DNA from: Aulostomus chinensis
Lineage: Eukaryota; Chordata; Actinopteri; Syngnathiformes; Aulostomidae
Direction of reading: 5' to 3'
Assembly (NCBI GenBank): GCA_037954235.1
Contig: JBBMOA010000006.1
Span: forward strand, 23,486,541-23,550,540
DNA: 64,000 bases
The notes beneath the pieces are model-generated. The model was not told the DNA's origin. It saw only the letters and a list, made by a program, of their open reading frames with translations, and searched no databases. Shown in pieces: positions 23,836 to 34,182 of this stretch (within the stretch, counting starts at the first letter, position 1; every line of letters begins with the position of its first letter). The translations under genes and the position numbers were made by a program.

Positions 23836-24309
23836 AGCCACCCACTGACCCTCCTCTGCTGCCCTTGTGAATTTTGCTTCAGGTCAGTCCTGGTTCTTTA
23901 GTGCTTCTACTAGTTTCTTAATGTTATTTATTATTACAACAACAAAAATGTATGATGCACGACAATACAAACATGAGAGAAAGACAATAATCAAACAAGA
24001 CAATTTGCTTCGTACTTGGTACTTGCTTAGTTTCTGTATTTCTTTCAGAACCTAGGTCATTGAGGAATCACTTCCACCCTTTTCTGTCTTGACCCATCCT
24101 CTCCAGCTGTAGCCACACCAGTCCCTGCTCCTCGAACTCCTCTTCTGTGCTTCCCCTCCAGGTATTTTTGGTGGCACCCATGTCAGTTTGTTTTTTCTGT
24201 TTTGCTTCTTTTCTGTCTTTGACCAGTCCAGCTGCACTTGCTCCCTTTTAACCGTATTTCTGTTGGTTCTTATTGCTGCATTTCTCACGTGTTGATATTG
24301 TTCATTTAG

Positions 24310-25690
24310 AAAGCAGGGATCTCGTCTGGCCCCTCTGCCTTGCCATGTCCCAATCCCTTAACAGCCTTCATCACTTCACATCTTGTTGAAAGAAGGGGGG
24401 GGGGGGGGTCACAGCTGATCTCTCAGGTCATGGCAGGGGGCTGTCAGTTGAACAGTTCCCTAAAGTACTTTGTCCATCTTTGCCGTTTTATCTTCCTTGG
24501 TGTACAGGAGTCCTTACCCTATTGGTCACAGAGATCTGTGTGATTTTCTGTCTAAATTTGTCTGAGAGTTTCTTTGTAGTTTGCTCAAGATCCTTTTGGG
24601 TTTTTTTCAGACTGCTTCCTCTGCTTACTGTGCCAGGTTCTTGATGTAGTCTCTTCTGTTACATTTAGCACTTTGTCACTTCCTTGTCTATAGCTTCATA
24701 ATCTCTATGCTTTGCTGCCTTTTGTGCTCTTGTTTTGCATTCATTTATTGTGCCCTTTTTTCCCAGGTCTCCTTCCATATGTTTTTCAGTTAACTGCAGT
24801 GCTCTTCCAGTGCTCTTCCAGTGCTCTTCGGTCCTCTTGCAGGTCTTGGAACCTGTTGTGAAAGATGGTTTGGTACAGTTCAGTTGTTGGATGTTGAATT
24901 TTGCTCTGTTGTCTCTGGGCTTTTTACAGTGCTTCAGCTTGTGTTGTATTTTTTCTGCTAGTGGGTGATGGTCCAACCCAGCTTCTGCTCCCCCTTCACT
25001 GGAACATCTAGTTGAAATTTTGAACCTCCTGCTTATCAATGTGTGATTGATTGTGTTTTCAGTCGTGGGGTCAAGTGATATCCAAGTGTCTTTGTAGATG
25101 GGTGTGTGAGGGAAGAGTGCCACTACTATGACCAGGTTGTCAGAACCACGGATGTCTGCCAAAATCTCCCCATTCTTATTCAGAATGCCAACTCCTTGCT
25201 CTCTATTTACCAGTTTATATCCAATGTTGTTTGTTCCAACCTTTTCATTCACTTCGTCCATGATTACAGTGATGTCTCTTCATTCCTGGCCTTTAGTTTT
25301 TGTTGGTTACTTGTCCTTTGAGTCGTTGTTCGTGCTGCTGGTGGGTGTGTAACATTTTATGATTTGAAAATGGAATTCTTTTCTGGATGTTTTGAAATGC
25401 GGTGATGATCCTGGAGTTGATGGGCTCCCAACTGATGAGCTGAACGGTTTTTCTCTTTTCTGGAAAAAACATTTTCAGTGTGTCTGTTACTTTTGTTACT
25501 GCCTGTTTGGCTGTGTTGTATGAAATATCTGTAGTTATCAGTAGATCAGCATCACTGTCATCGGTTCCTGTTAACGGTGTATGTGTTCCTGGTTGTGATG
25601 TTGGTAGGTTTCCTAGGTGATAGAACATTCCGCTGCACCCTGTCAGTGTGGTTTTCAGTGTGCACCCACATGGTCTCGGTCGCACGAGTG
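24310..25690 (-). pseudogene. RTE-like LINE fragment (endonuclease to start of reverse transcriptase)
   Basis: Read on the minus strand, the order is that of a LINE. First is an N-terminal endonuclease piece (INSRIITAFQNIQKRIPF about 25410, TPTSSTN-like). Next come endonuclease core motifs from 25261 (GVGILNKNGEILADI, KDTWISLDPTTENTINHTLI, a region matching the 'SDHH' site as LDHHPLAEKI, AKFNIQQL). A linker region follows, then a decayed 'LYTKEDKTAKM...' block near 24480. Stops and frameshifts are frequent and most of the reverse transcriptase is missing. Resemblance to RTE-type endonucleases comes from the TENxIDH-like motif. The clade is not certain. Its 5' region is part of the flanking segmental duplication. 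Confidence 0.65.
24797..24830. repeat. Short tandem repeat, 11-bp unit
   Basis: AGTGCTCTTCC is repeated three times (third copy diverged) inside the LINE remnant. Confidence 0.8.
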
Positions 25691-26374
25691 CTTGAGGAGT
25701 CTTCTTCTCCTTTGAGGTTGTGGTGTTTCTGTTTGGTTGATTTTAATTGAACTGAATAATTTGGATTTAATTTAAATTTGCATGCAGTGTTGAGGTACGC
25801 CGGGTTGCCTGGGTCCTCTTAACTGGCTGCATCGGTATTATTTTCTAGATATTTGTCAGTTTTTCCCTAAAATCTCGCAAGACATTTGGATACACTGAAC
25901 ATTGATGCTGCAATTAACAAGAGCTGAGTTAACGGGCACCTCAGATGCTGGCCTCACTGGTAAAGGGAGGAGGAATGTTAGCTGATGGTGAGGGGATAGG
26001 ACGTATGTGTATAAATTATATGTATATATTAAGATATGAATAAAATAGATAATTACTTAAATATTTATTTATTAAAAGAGAGACATTTCGACATTTGGTA
26101 TTTATCATAAAATTACAAAAATAGAGGTAATTAAGTCATTAAAATTACATCAGCTGTATGAATTTTTCCAAGATTTTCATTCTACATCATAATTACAGAA
26201 TACTGATTTTATGTTTTCTGGGATTGTATCAGCTTGTGGGTTGTAAATAAAGTTCGTAAAATATATCATCATAACGAAGCATAGCATAGCATAGCGTAGC
26301 TTAATATTAAATGGTAGCACCGGGACGATGATGCTAATGCGGGTCGTCTTTGCTTCCATGTAGCATCAAAACCA

Positions 26375-26436
26375 AAGGCGCTGGTAATGGTACTCCTGGT
26401 TAACCGGGACGGGGTTCGATTCCCTGTTGTGTCTGA
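26375..26436 (+). repeat. tRNA-like B-box sequence inside duplication copy 2
   Basis: 'gggacggggttcgattccct' has a good B-box core (GGTTCGATTCC) and a T-arm-like fold. No convincing acceptor stem or A box is visible, so this is a tRNA-derived fragment at most. It is absent from copy 1. Confidence 0.3.
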
Positions 26437-27239
26437 TGATGATTTTGATGTTTACATAAAAGCTGAAATTATTTTTACTCTGCAAAAACAACATCATTAA
26501 CTGACATAAACCCTCAGCTTCCAACAACCAGGAATCAGCTGTTTTGCTTTTGAATGTTTTGATAGTGCGGTGACCACTTCCTACATCTAAGATTAAATGT
26601 CTCTCAGGTTGATAATGGCAAAAAAACTGATGATGCTCCTGAACCCCTGCACCCGCGGATCCTCCCTGACCTATTTAAGGTTACATAACAACATATGAAA
26701 ACAGACATAATCCTCTAAAACGAAGCACAATGATTGTTAAAATCTACATAATACTTAAAAGCCTGATGGCCTTTTGTGATTGGATATGAATGTTATGTTC
26801 AGAAAATGTATTTTGTCTGAGGTAAATTTGAGCAAATGACTCTTTAATTGTAAGTACTTTTCAATTCCTGTGTGAATCCTGTACAAATTTGAGCTCCGAC
26901 CTTGAGTTTTTAATAAAGTTTGATATTGAAGATAAGTTTAGCATTAGCATGCTTAGTTAGCTGAACCCACACAATTCTCTATTTAACACGCTCATTTGCT
27001 CTTTTTTCGGGAGAGTTAAACCCGTGACGAAAACACAACTCGTTTACCTTGAAACACGGGTATGTAGATATTATATATTATATATATTTATTGTATTTTA
27101 AATGGGTGTTTAACTGTCTGTTATCTGGTCTATCGAGAGACAAAGTTTGGGCGCTGATGGTGTTAATTCATCTGTTAGCTGACAATTTATCTATTGTAGG
27201 AGATTTTTTGGGGATATAACAGTGTCATTGTATTTATTT

Positions 27240-27293
27240 ATTTGTATATATATATCTATATAGATATATAGATAGATAGATAGATATGTATAT

Positions 27294-27331
<38 letters not shown>

Positions 27332-27420
27332 GATAGACAGATAGATAGATAGATATAGATAGATAGACAGATAGATAGATGATAGATAGACAGATAGATA
27401 GATAGATATAGATATATAAT
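27240..27420. repeat. (GATA)n microsatellite, about 180 bp
   Basis: TAGA/GATA tetranucleotides with CAGA and TATAGA interruptions, inside the promoter-side region of duplication copy 2. Copy 1 has only a short TA stretch at the matching place (about 19885), so the repeat expanded after the duplication. Confidence 0.95.
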
Positions 27421-28785
27421 TATTCACTTGAATATATTATTATGATAGAAGTGTTTTTCCTCTGGGTTTTATGTTTTTTTTCTCTTTTCTGTTGACTGGA
27501 TGCTGAAGCCTAAAACATGGAAACCGTCTAGTTTAAAGATTTAAAAACTCACAAAATGTTGCTTTTAATTCTAAAACTTTAATTCTTAAACCGATTGACT
27601 TAACGCTCTGTGTTATCATCTTTTCTATTATTTAGCAGGATTTCAAGTCCAAACAAATGAGGAAGTTGGTGGTTCCTGTTGGAAAGCGCTCTGTGGTTTG
27701 TCCTGCCACCAGCTGTGAGTGAACACAGATATTCCCCATCTCTTTTATGACTCTATATATTGACAAATCACATGTTAATGAAAGTTATGCATCGTAATGT
27801 CAATTGTTTTTATCAATTATTGTTGTTTTTGAAGTGAAAAAGATGTTTTCTTGAGTTTTTGCTTTTCTTTGCTGTCACTGGATCGCAAAAGGGATCAACA
27901 TTTTCTGACTAATTGGGAACAAATTGTAATTGTATCTTTTGTTGCTTGCTTTCGTCTCGTTATTAAAATGATAACGTAGAGTTGAGAACTCCCTGTTTTT
28001 TTAAGCACTGATTAACTTGATACTCTGTGTTATCATCTTTTCTATTATTTAGCAGTATTTCAAGTCTAAGCAAATGAAGAAGTTTGGTTGTTCCTGTTTG
28101 AAAGCACTCTGTGGTTTTCAGGACCACTTTGAACAGAGTGAGGCGACCTCTGGACAGGACCCCAGGAGACACGGTCAGACCACACAGAGGTTAACACCTA
28201 AGAATCTAACCAAACTTGCTGGAGTTTAATTTTGTTTTGTTTTTTTAACATTAAACAGCCCCGCAGAGAGCCACCGCCACCACCTGAGGTCCTCCCAGGT
28301 CCACCTCCAAGGTCAGTTATGATGCAATTATTCCAAACTATTTGATGCTTGACCGCTCTCAGTATTATAGTTGTGCTTACTTGATACCTACTCATCCTCT
28401 CTACCCCTCCACTAGCACAATTACCTCCATGTTAGGCCCCAGACTAGGGGAACCAGAACATAACAGAAAGAGTCTCCCCCTTCTCCCAGCTCCCAAGAAA
28501 GGCCACTCACCACACTTGTCCGCAGTAATACAAAATAATCAGTATTAAAGCACAAGAAGCAAATGATGTTGGGGAGGGCGTGGCCAAAATAACAAACAAA
28601 ATGATTGTGTTTCCAAAACCTATCTTATACAAAATAAAGCACAATAAACAACATAGTTTTATCTCTTCAGCTTTCTCTTTGAAGCAGGAGGAGGAGGAGG
28701 CAGTCCGACAATCTCTCCTCTAAATAGTAGCACAAACCAATCACACCTCCGACCTGTAACAAGGACAGCGAGAGAAAGAGAACAC

Positions 28786-28789
<4 letters not shown>

Positions 28790-28823
<34 letters not shown>

Positions 28824-28830
28824 GACACAC
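28790..28830. repeat. (CA)n microsatellite
   Basis: Short CA run with ACAAACACAG flank. Confidence 0.9.
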
Positions 28831-28921
28831 AACAGGGTGGACTGCACCACCCTGTGTCCAGGAGGGCACACAGCAATAAACACCCAAAGAGACCTACACA
28901 AAACACAATACAAACACATTT

Positions 28922-29032
28922 AATAATAAACTATGCTATGCTATGCTATGCTATGCTATGCTATGCTTTGATGATATATTTTACAGACTATATTTACAAC
29001 TCACAAGCTTATACAATCCCAGAAAACATCTG
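28922..29032 (-). repeat. Inverted third copy of part of the duplicated segment, with (ATGCT)n
   Basis: Reverse complement of about 26200-26305 ('gttttctgggattgtatcag' through 'atcatcataacgaagcatagc'). The AGCAT pentamer is expanded to about eight units here, against about three in copy 2 and none in copy 1. Confidence 0.8.
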
Positions 29033-29590
29033 CACTGGCTGAACTTAACTTCAAGTTTAACCTTCTGTTAATTTGAATGGAGATCAAATTAATCAATCTT
29101 AAAGCTCTTTTTAACTTTACAGATGTTACTGTACCACAGAAACCAAATGATCATTTTACAGCTGCTTCTTTCTTCATGTAAGTCCATGGGAAAATGTCTT
29201 CTTGGGCCACAAGTGTATGTGAAGAATGCCATACGTCTAATTACAAAGTTTAGCCACTATGAAAACTGGCTTCAATTGTCAGAACTCTTCCTGTATCCAA
29301 TTATACGTGGAGAACAGAGTGAAACTCAAACCATAGAACACAACACCGGGAATGGTTCTGGTGCATTACCATTTTACTGCCACTAGATGGCGATGCAGTA
29401 GCGTCATAACGGGATGACAACGCTCTCGCCTGAACAGAGCAGGAGCCAGAGGAGAAAGGAGATTAGATATACCTTTACACAAAAGCTGTTTGTGGCATGA
29501 ATACCATGGTTGTGTTTTATTAAGCTTTCAGGATCTAAGGCATCCTATAAGGGTTAAAATGTTTCTTATGCAGTAAATGTAACAGTTAAT
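29033..29590. other. Intergenic sequence with a CTCF-like motif
   Basis: No gene seen. A match to the CTCF core (CCACTAGATGGCG, 29380-29392) is present. Confidence 0.4.
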
Positions 29591-29597
29591 GGTTGAT

Positions 29598-29738
29598 TTC
29601 AGAATCACAATCAACTTTTATTGTACTGGGGGTACAGTGAAAATGGTTCAAAAAGAGTGCTCTCCCAGAGCCACCGTGCACCACAAATTACAGGTACAAA
29701 GAAAAGATACAATAAATAACAAAAACAATGTAAAGAAC
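29598..29738 (-). repeat. Probable distal 3' part of the minus-strand LINE at 30830-31570
   Basis: 'aatcacaatcaacttttatt ... ggtacagtgaaaatggttc ... agatacaataaataacaaaa' reads like the 3' UTR of the LINE lying beyond the plus-strand LINE. A- and AATAA-rich text resumes right after that insertion (30815). Confidence 0.45.
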
Positions 29739-29744
29739 AATCAA

Positions 29745-30815
29745 ATCAGTCTGTTCATGAACCGACTCACTGTCACAACCACACCCTCGACCTCGTCCTA
29801 ACATATGGAACTGAAGTTGAACATCTAGTTGTATTTCCACAGAACGCACTTTTATCAGACCATCAATTAATCACTTTTGAATTTATTCTAATCAACTACA
29901 CTCCACTCAGGAAAACGGTGGTTTCCAGATGTTTATCTGATCAGGCTGTTGCTAGATTTAAGGAAGCGATTCCAGTGGCACTTAATTCAGTGTCATGTCC
30001 CATTGTTACAGAGGAAAATGCTGTCAACCTTAGTCCCTCCCAAATTGATAATTTTATCGATAGTGCAACAGGCACCTTAGGATCAACTTTGGACTCTATT
30101 GCCCCATTAAAAAAGAAATCTATAAATCCAAGGAAACAAGCACCTTGGGACGATTCAGAGACCAGACAGCTTAAACAAAAAACCCAGAAGTGAGAGAGAA
30201 TATGGTGCTCCTCCAAACTGGAGGACTCTCATATCATCTGGCAAGACAGCCTTAAAAGTTATAAGAAAGCCCTTTGAATAGCGAGAGCAGCCTACTACTC
30301 AACACTAATAGAGGAACACAAGGACAACCCCAGGCTCCTCTTCAGTACGGTAGCCAGACTGACAGAGAGCCACAGCTCTACTGAACCTAGTATTCCTGTT
30401 TCCCTGGGCAGTGAAGATTTCATGGACTTCTTTAATGACAAAATTCTCCTTATTAGAGAGAAAATTCACCTCCTCCTGCCATCAGCTGACAACATGGCAC
30501 CTATAGCCTCAGAAGCCTTAGAGGCTGTTGGAGGACCAGATGTACACTCTGACAGTTTCTCTCTCCTGCTCTCTTTCCCCCAGCCGGTCAAAGCAGAAGG
30601 CCGTCCCCATTGAGCCTGGATCTGCTCGACGTTCCTGCCTGATAAAAGGAAGGTTTTCGTCACCGCTGTTGCAGGATGTGCTTGCTGATGGAGAATTGTT
30701 GGGTGTAAACTCATTGAGGGAGTGTGTTACTAGACCTGCTCTACTTGTAAAGTGTCATGAGATAACTTTTGTTGTGATTTGGTGCTATACAAATAAAATT
30801 GACTTGACTAAAATA
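29745..30815 (+). pseudogene. L2/CR1-like LINE fragment, plus strand
   Basis: From 29755 the translation shows the end of an APE-type endonuclease (CHNHTLDLVLTYGTEVEHL..LLSDHQLITFEF, with the SDH active-site motif). The linker typical of fish L2-like LINEs follows (WDDSETRQLKQK, RAAYYSTLIEEHKDNPRLLF, FMDFFNDKILLIREKI). At about 30600 it jumps to the 3' end 'gatctgctcgacgttcctgc ... cttttgttgtgatttggtgc tatacaaataaaattgac'. The whole reverse transcriptase is deleted and at least one in-frame stop lies in the linker. It ends in the AAATAAAATTGACTTGACT tail. Confidence 0.75.
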
Positions 30816-30829
30816 GAACGATAGAAATG

Positions 30830-31570
30830 TACAAGATGCAAATAAAAAAGTGAAAGGTGCAAAAAGAAAATTTCAAAGTGCAGAGAACAAATTAAGGTGC
30901 AGTATGGGATGAGGTAGTTTGATGGTTGTTGATCGGGGGGGGGGGGGGGGTGTCAAGACAGTTGTGTGTGTGTGTGTGCATTTAACTATGTTTGTAGGTG
31001 TTGGCAGTCCTGATGGCCCAGGGGAAAAAAGCTGTTTGTGAACCTGCTGGTGCGGGACTTAATTGACCTGAAGCGCCTTCCTGAGGGCATCAGGTCAAAC
31101 GGGGTCTGCTGTGATGGCCTTGGTTCTCCTGAGGCAGTAGGATGAGGAGATGTGCTCCAGGGTGGGCAGAGGGCAACCAATGGTGTTTATGACCTTCTGC
31201 ACCGCCTTCCTATCCTCTGCTGTGGAGCCAGCGTACCACACTCCCAGACTGTAGGTCAGGACGCTCTCCACGGAGGAGTGGTAGAAGCCCAGCAGCTTAG
31301 TGTCCAGGTTGTTCTTCCTGAGGACGCGCAGAAAGTGCAGCCACTGCTGAGCCTTCTTCACCAGGGCCCTGACATTGTAGGTCCAGGAGCAGTCGGAGGA
31401 GATGTGGGTGGCCAGAAACCTGAAGGTGGTGACAGTTTCCACCTGTTCTCCATTTATGAGGAGGGGGGTGTGGTCCTGTCTGTTCCTCCTAAAGTCCATA
31501 ATAAGTTCTTTGGTCTTATGGATGTTCAGGGTCAGGTTGTTGTCTGAGCACCAGTGAGACAGTTTCTCTA
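30830..31570 (-). pseudogene. LINE reverse-transcriptase C-terminal fragment, minus strand (L2/Rex1-like)
   Basis: On the minus strand from about 31565: LCSDNNLTLNIHKTKELIMD, FRRNRQDHTPLLINGEQVET, VTTFRFLATHISSDCSW.., VKKAQQWLHFLRVLRKNNLD, YHSSVESVLTYSLGVWYAGS, ending near 31000 with MPSGRRFRSIKSRTSRFTNS. This is the conserved end of the reverse transcriptase and the C-terminal region of a common fish LINE family. The upstream (5') portion is absent beyond 31570. A 16-bp G-run (30937-30952) and a TG run lie in its 3' UTR. Confidence 0.75.
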
Positions 31571-31889
31571 CTATGTACTAAAACTATGATTTCTTTGCCA
31601 ATCTGTCATGAACCACAATATTACTTTATGGTTTCCAGATTGAAAAAGAAAAGTCTTTACCAGATGCCATTTTACAATCACCACTTTTTAACTCTAAAGC
31701 TGGAACTGCTGAAAAGCTGAAAACAGCTGCTGTGCATTTTCAGATGATGAAATGTGGTGACTGTTTACTTTAGAAACCCTCATCAATAGAGATAACGAGT
31801 GACAGCTAATATTACCTGTTAAGATCATGTGATCTTAGACATCTGATACATGAAAAATGTTTCATAGTAACGCTTCTTTTTTTTTAATA

Positions 31890-32048
31890 GGCTGCACGGT
31901 GGTGCGGTGGTCAGCACTGTCACCTCACAGCAAGAAGGTTCCGGGATCGAGTCCCAGCTCGGGCACGGGATCTTTCTGTGTGGAGTCTCCATGTTCTCCC
32001 TGTGCCTGCGTGGGTTCTCTCCGGGTACTCCGGCTTCTCCCCACACCT
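31890..32048 (+). mobile_element. SINE 5' half, 3' truncated
   Basis: 'ggctgcacggtggtgcggtg' through 'gggtactccggcttctcccc', then unrelated sequence. B-box-like 'gggatcgagtccca' is present. Without the tail this copy was probably truncated after insertion. Confidence 0.8.
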
Positions 32049-33128
32049 CCAATGAGTCATCAAACAATCAATTACAATGTAGTGTGTTTCCACAATGCTC
32101 CATGTGAAAATAGCTCCTAAAATTACCACAAGGTGGCGGCTTCACCTCACATAACTTGCCCTCTGCATGTCCACGTGCTTCATCCATCTTATGTACATAA
32201 AAATATTCAGGGCAAAAAGTCCTTGATATCTTTGATTTCTAATGACATGAAAAACGAAATGACATAAAGAAATTGCACTTTTGAACAATCATGCATAAAA
32301 ATGATAACATTTCCAAAAATTTTATTTTATAAAGGTTACATGAAAATGATATACACAGCATGGCCTGACCAAGAAGCCACCGAAGTTTGAATTTTGATAA
32401 ATTCTTCATATTCAGAACATGCTAAAATGCCACTGTGTGTGCCAGGAACAAGTTTAAAATGTATCTGTGTGTTTCTGTTAATGTCCAAAACCTGTCAATT
32501 ACAAAATGGTTTCATGGGTTTTATTACAACAACATGTAAATAAGTCAAATCCTAATTTTGTTAACATTACCATAAAATATTTTTCCAAATTTTGGGCCAA
32601 ATCCTTTCTTTAACCCTATTTTGCTTATGAACATAAAGAGCCCTCTTGTGGTTAGAACTCTTAAACATTGCCTGTGTTGAGTCATTTAACTCCACCTTAC
32701 TGACATCATCATTTCTTTTTCGTGGTTAATTCTTTGCACGTTGCTCTTATTTGATGCCAAAGAATTCACAAAGACAATCAATCCATTGCTTACATTACAT
32801 GGTAGTCCCTCTGTGTTGTGTTTTTTTTTTTGCTTTTTGTGTCACCACCTGCTCGTAACTTTAAAATTAATATAGTATTCATCACATCCACTCAGTAAAC
32901 CATTTACTTGTGACAATGACAAGCTATTAGAAATTGAAAATGTTATTATTTAGACATGTATTACAAAGAAATAAATATATAAAGCTTCAAAATCTGTACA
33001 CAAAAATATCAGTCCAGTTAAAAAGATACAACCTGGAACATGGAGCTTGACTGTTATGAGTGAGCAGGTCAGAATTTAAACACAGATGATGTCAGTGAAG
33101 GTTCTCACCCATCCAGATCATGGTAGTC
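32049..33128. other. Intergenic sequence with two CTCF-like motifs
   Basis: No gene seen. CCACAAGGTGGCGGC (32126-32140, plus) and CCCTCTTGTGG (32641-32651, minus orientation of CCACAAGAGGG) match the CTCF core in opposite orientations. Confidence 0.4.
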
Positions 33129-33192
33129 TAAGAGTTAGGCGTCGACATCTGGACTTCTTAACTTAAGTCCAGTTGTCGACGCCTATCTCTTA
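33129..33192. ncRNA. 64-nt near-perfect hairpin, candidate small-RNA precursor or cruciform
   Basis: The left arm (33129-33156) and right arm (33165-33192) are reverse complements over 28 positions with two symmetric T-T/A-A mismatches and an 8-nt loop. The core is GGCGTCGACA..CTGGACTT. Size and shape fit a miRNA-like precursor, but no known family is recognised. It could equally be a small foldback element. Transcription is not shown by the sequence. Confidence 0.35.
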
Positions 33193-33341
33193 AACCCCGA
33201 AGAATTAATGCTTCACCCTGATTCAGACAGCAGATTTATATTTCATTTCTCAGATTTACTTCTCTCTCTAATTCAGACAACATTTCCCATAATCCCTGTT
33301 GCATCCTGGCTCCTCCCCTTTGCTGGTAAATTATAATGATG

Positions 33342-33379
33342 TGTGTGTGTGTGTGTGTGTGTGGGGGGGGGGGGGGGGT
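33342..33379. repeat. (TG)n(G)n tract
   Basis: TG run followed by a 17-base G-rich run. Confidence 0.9.
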
Positions 33380-33609
33380 TCTTTCAGCCTCCAGCTGCCA
33401 GGACCTCCGCAGTGCAGCTACGAGGCCGTTAGAGGAAGTCTTGTTGCTGATAACATTGCGGTAAAGATTGAAAGACGCTACATGCAGCAAATTTAAGATC
33501 GTCTCTATAAACACACTGAGAATGTACTCTGAAGCTTACAGTACAGAATTCACAAGACAAAAATGCAGACATGTTTTCTGTAACATGATCTCCTCAGCTT
33601 GCAGCATGG

Positions 33610-33614
<5 letters not shown>

Positions 33615-33681
<67 letters not shown>
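33615..33681. repeat. (TG)n microsatellite
   Basis: About 65 bp of perfect TG. The flanks to 34180 show no gene. Confidence 0.95.
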
Positions 33682-33683
<2 letters not shown>

Positions 33684-34182
33684 CGTGGACTTCCCCTGGA
33701 ACACGCTGATGGATCATAATGATTGGTAAACTGTGGGGCTGTGGCTGTGCATAGCCTCCGGATGACTGGCTAGCTGTGTCAAATGAACTTCCTGACTAGA
33801 GTCTCTAGAGAGGAGACTAACAGCACTCTTAAAGATACATTACACATGGTGAGAGCTTGGAGATAATCAATGCCTTCTGCTGTACAATTTAAAAGCAGGG
33901 AATATTGGATCATTTTTTTGCCCGAGAATGAAATTAGTTTGCTTTTGACTGCATTACAGTATCGTACATCCATAAGGGATGCACTGATACAGTATATTTA
34001 CAAATACATTCTTCTTTTCAGCTTTGATGTCTATTTTAACTAAATCATTTTGTATAGGCAAGTTCTTATGAATGTGGACTGAAAAATTTCTGTTTTGTTG
34101 TTGTCAGTCTGTTTTCTGTTTGTCATATTTATATTGAATCGGTATCACAAATCAATCTAACATGCTTAAATATGCTATTTAC

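Larger units (their letters stand above)
25535..28433. pseudogene. Segmental duplication, copy 2: rearranged pseudogene of the FG-motif gene
   Basis: Contains the exon 1 end (26820), then the upstream intron blocks, then a scrambled set of exons. A first copy of exon 4 (from 27639) runs directly into the end of exon 2 ('cctgccaccagctgtgagtg'). Exon 3 (27875) has the stop-creating 'ttttctgactaattgg', and a second copy of exon 4 (28056) and exon 5 (28259) follow. The ATG exon is missing. The extra exon 4 shows an internal duplication after the main one. It cannot encode the protein. Divergence from copy 1 is substantial, so the event is not recent. Confidence 0.8.

Noticed and set aside
24735..25352. 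Plus-strand hydrophobic frames of 70-77 aa
   Set aside because: They are opposite-strand shadows of the RTE-like LINE endonuclease, which has recognisable motifs on the minus strand.
31152..31547. Plus-strand frame of 131 aa
   Set aside because: Complement of the LINE reverse-transcriptase end, which carries the real motifs on the minus strand.
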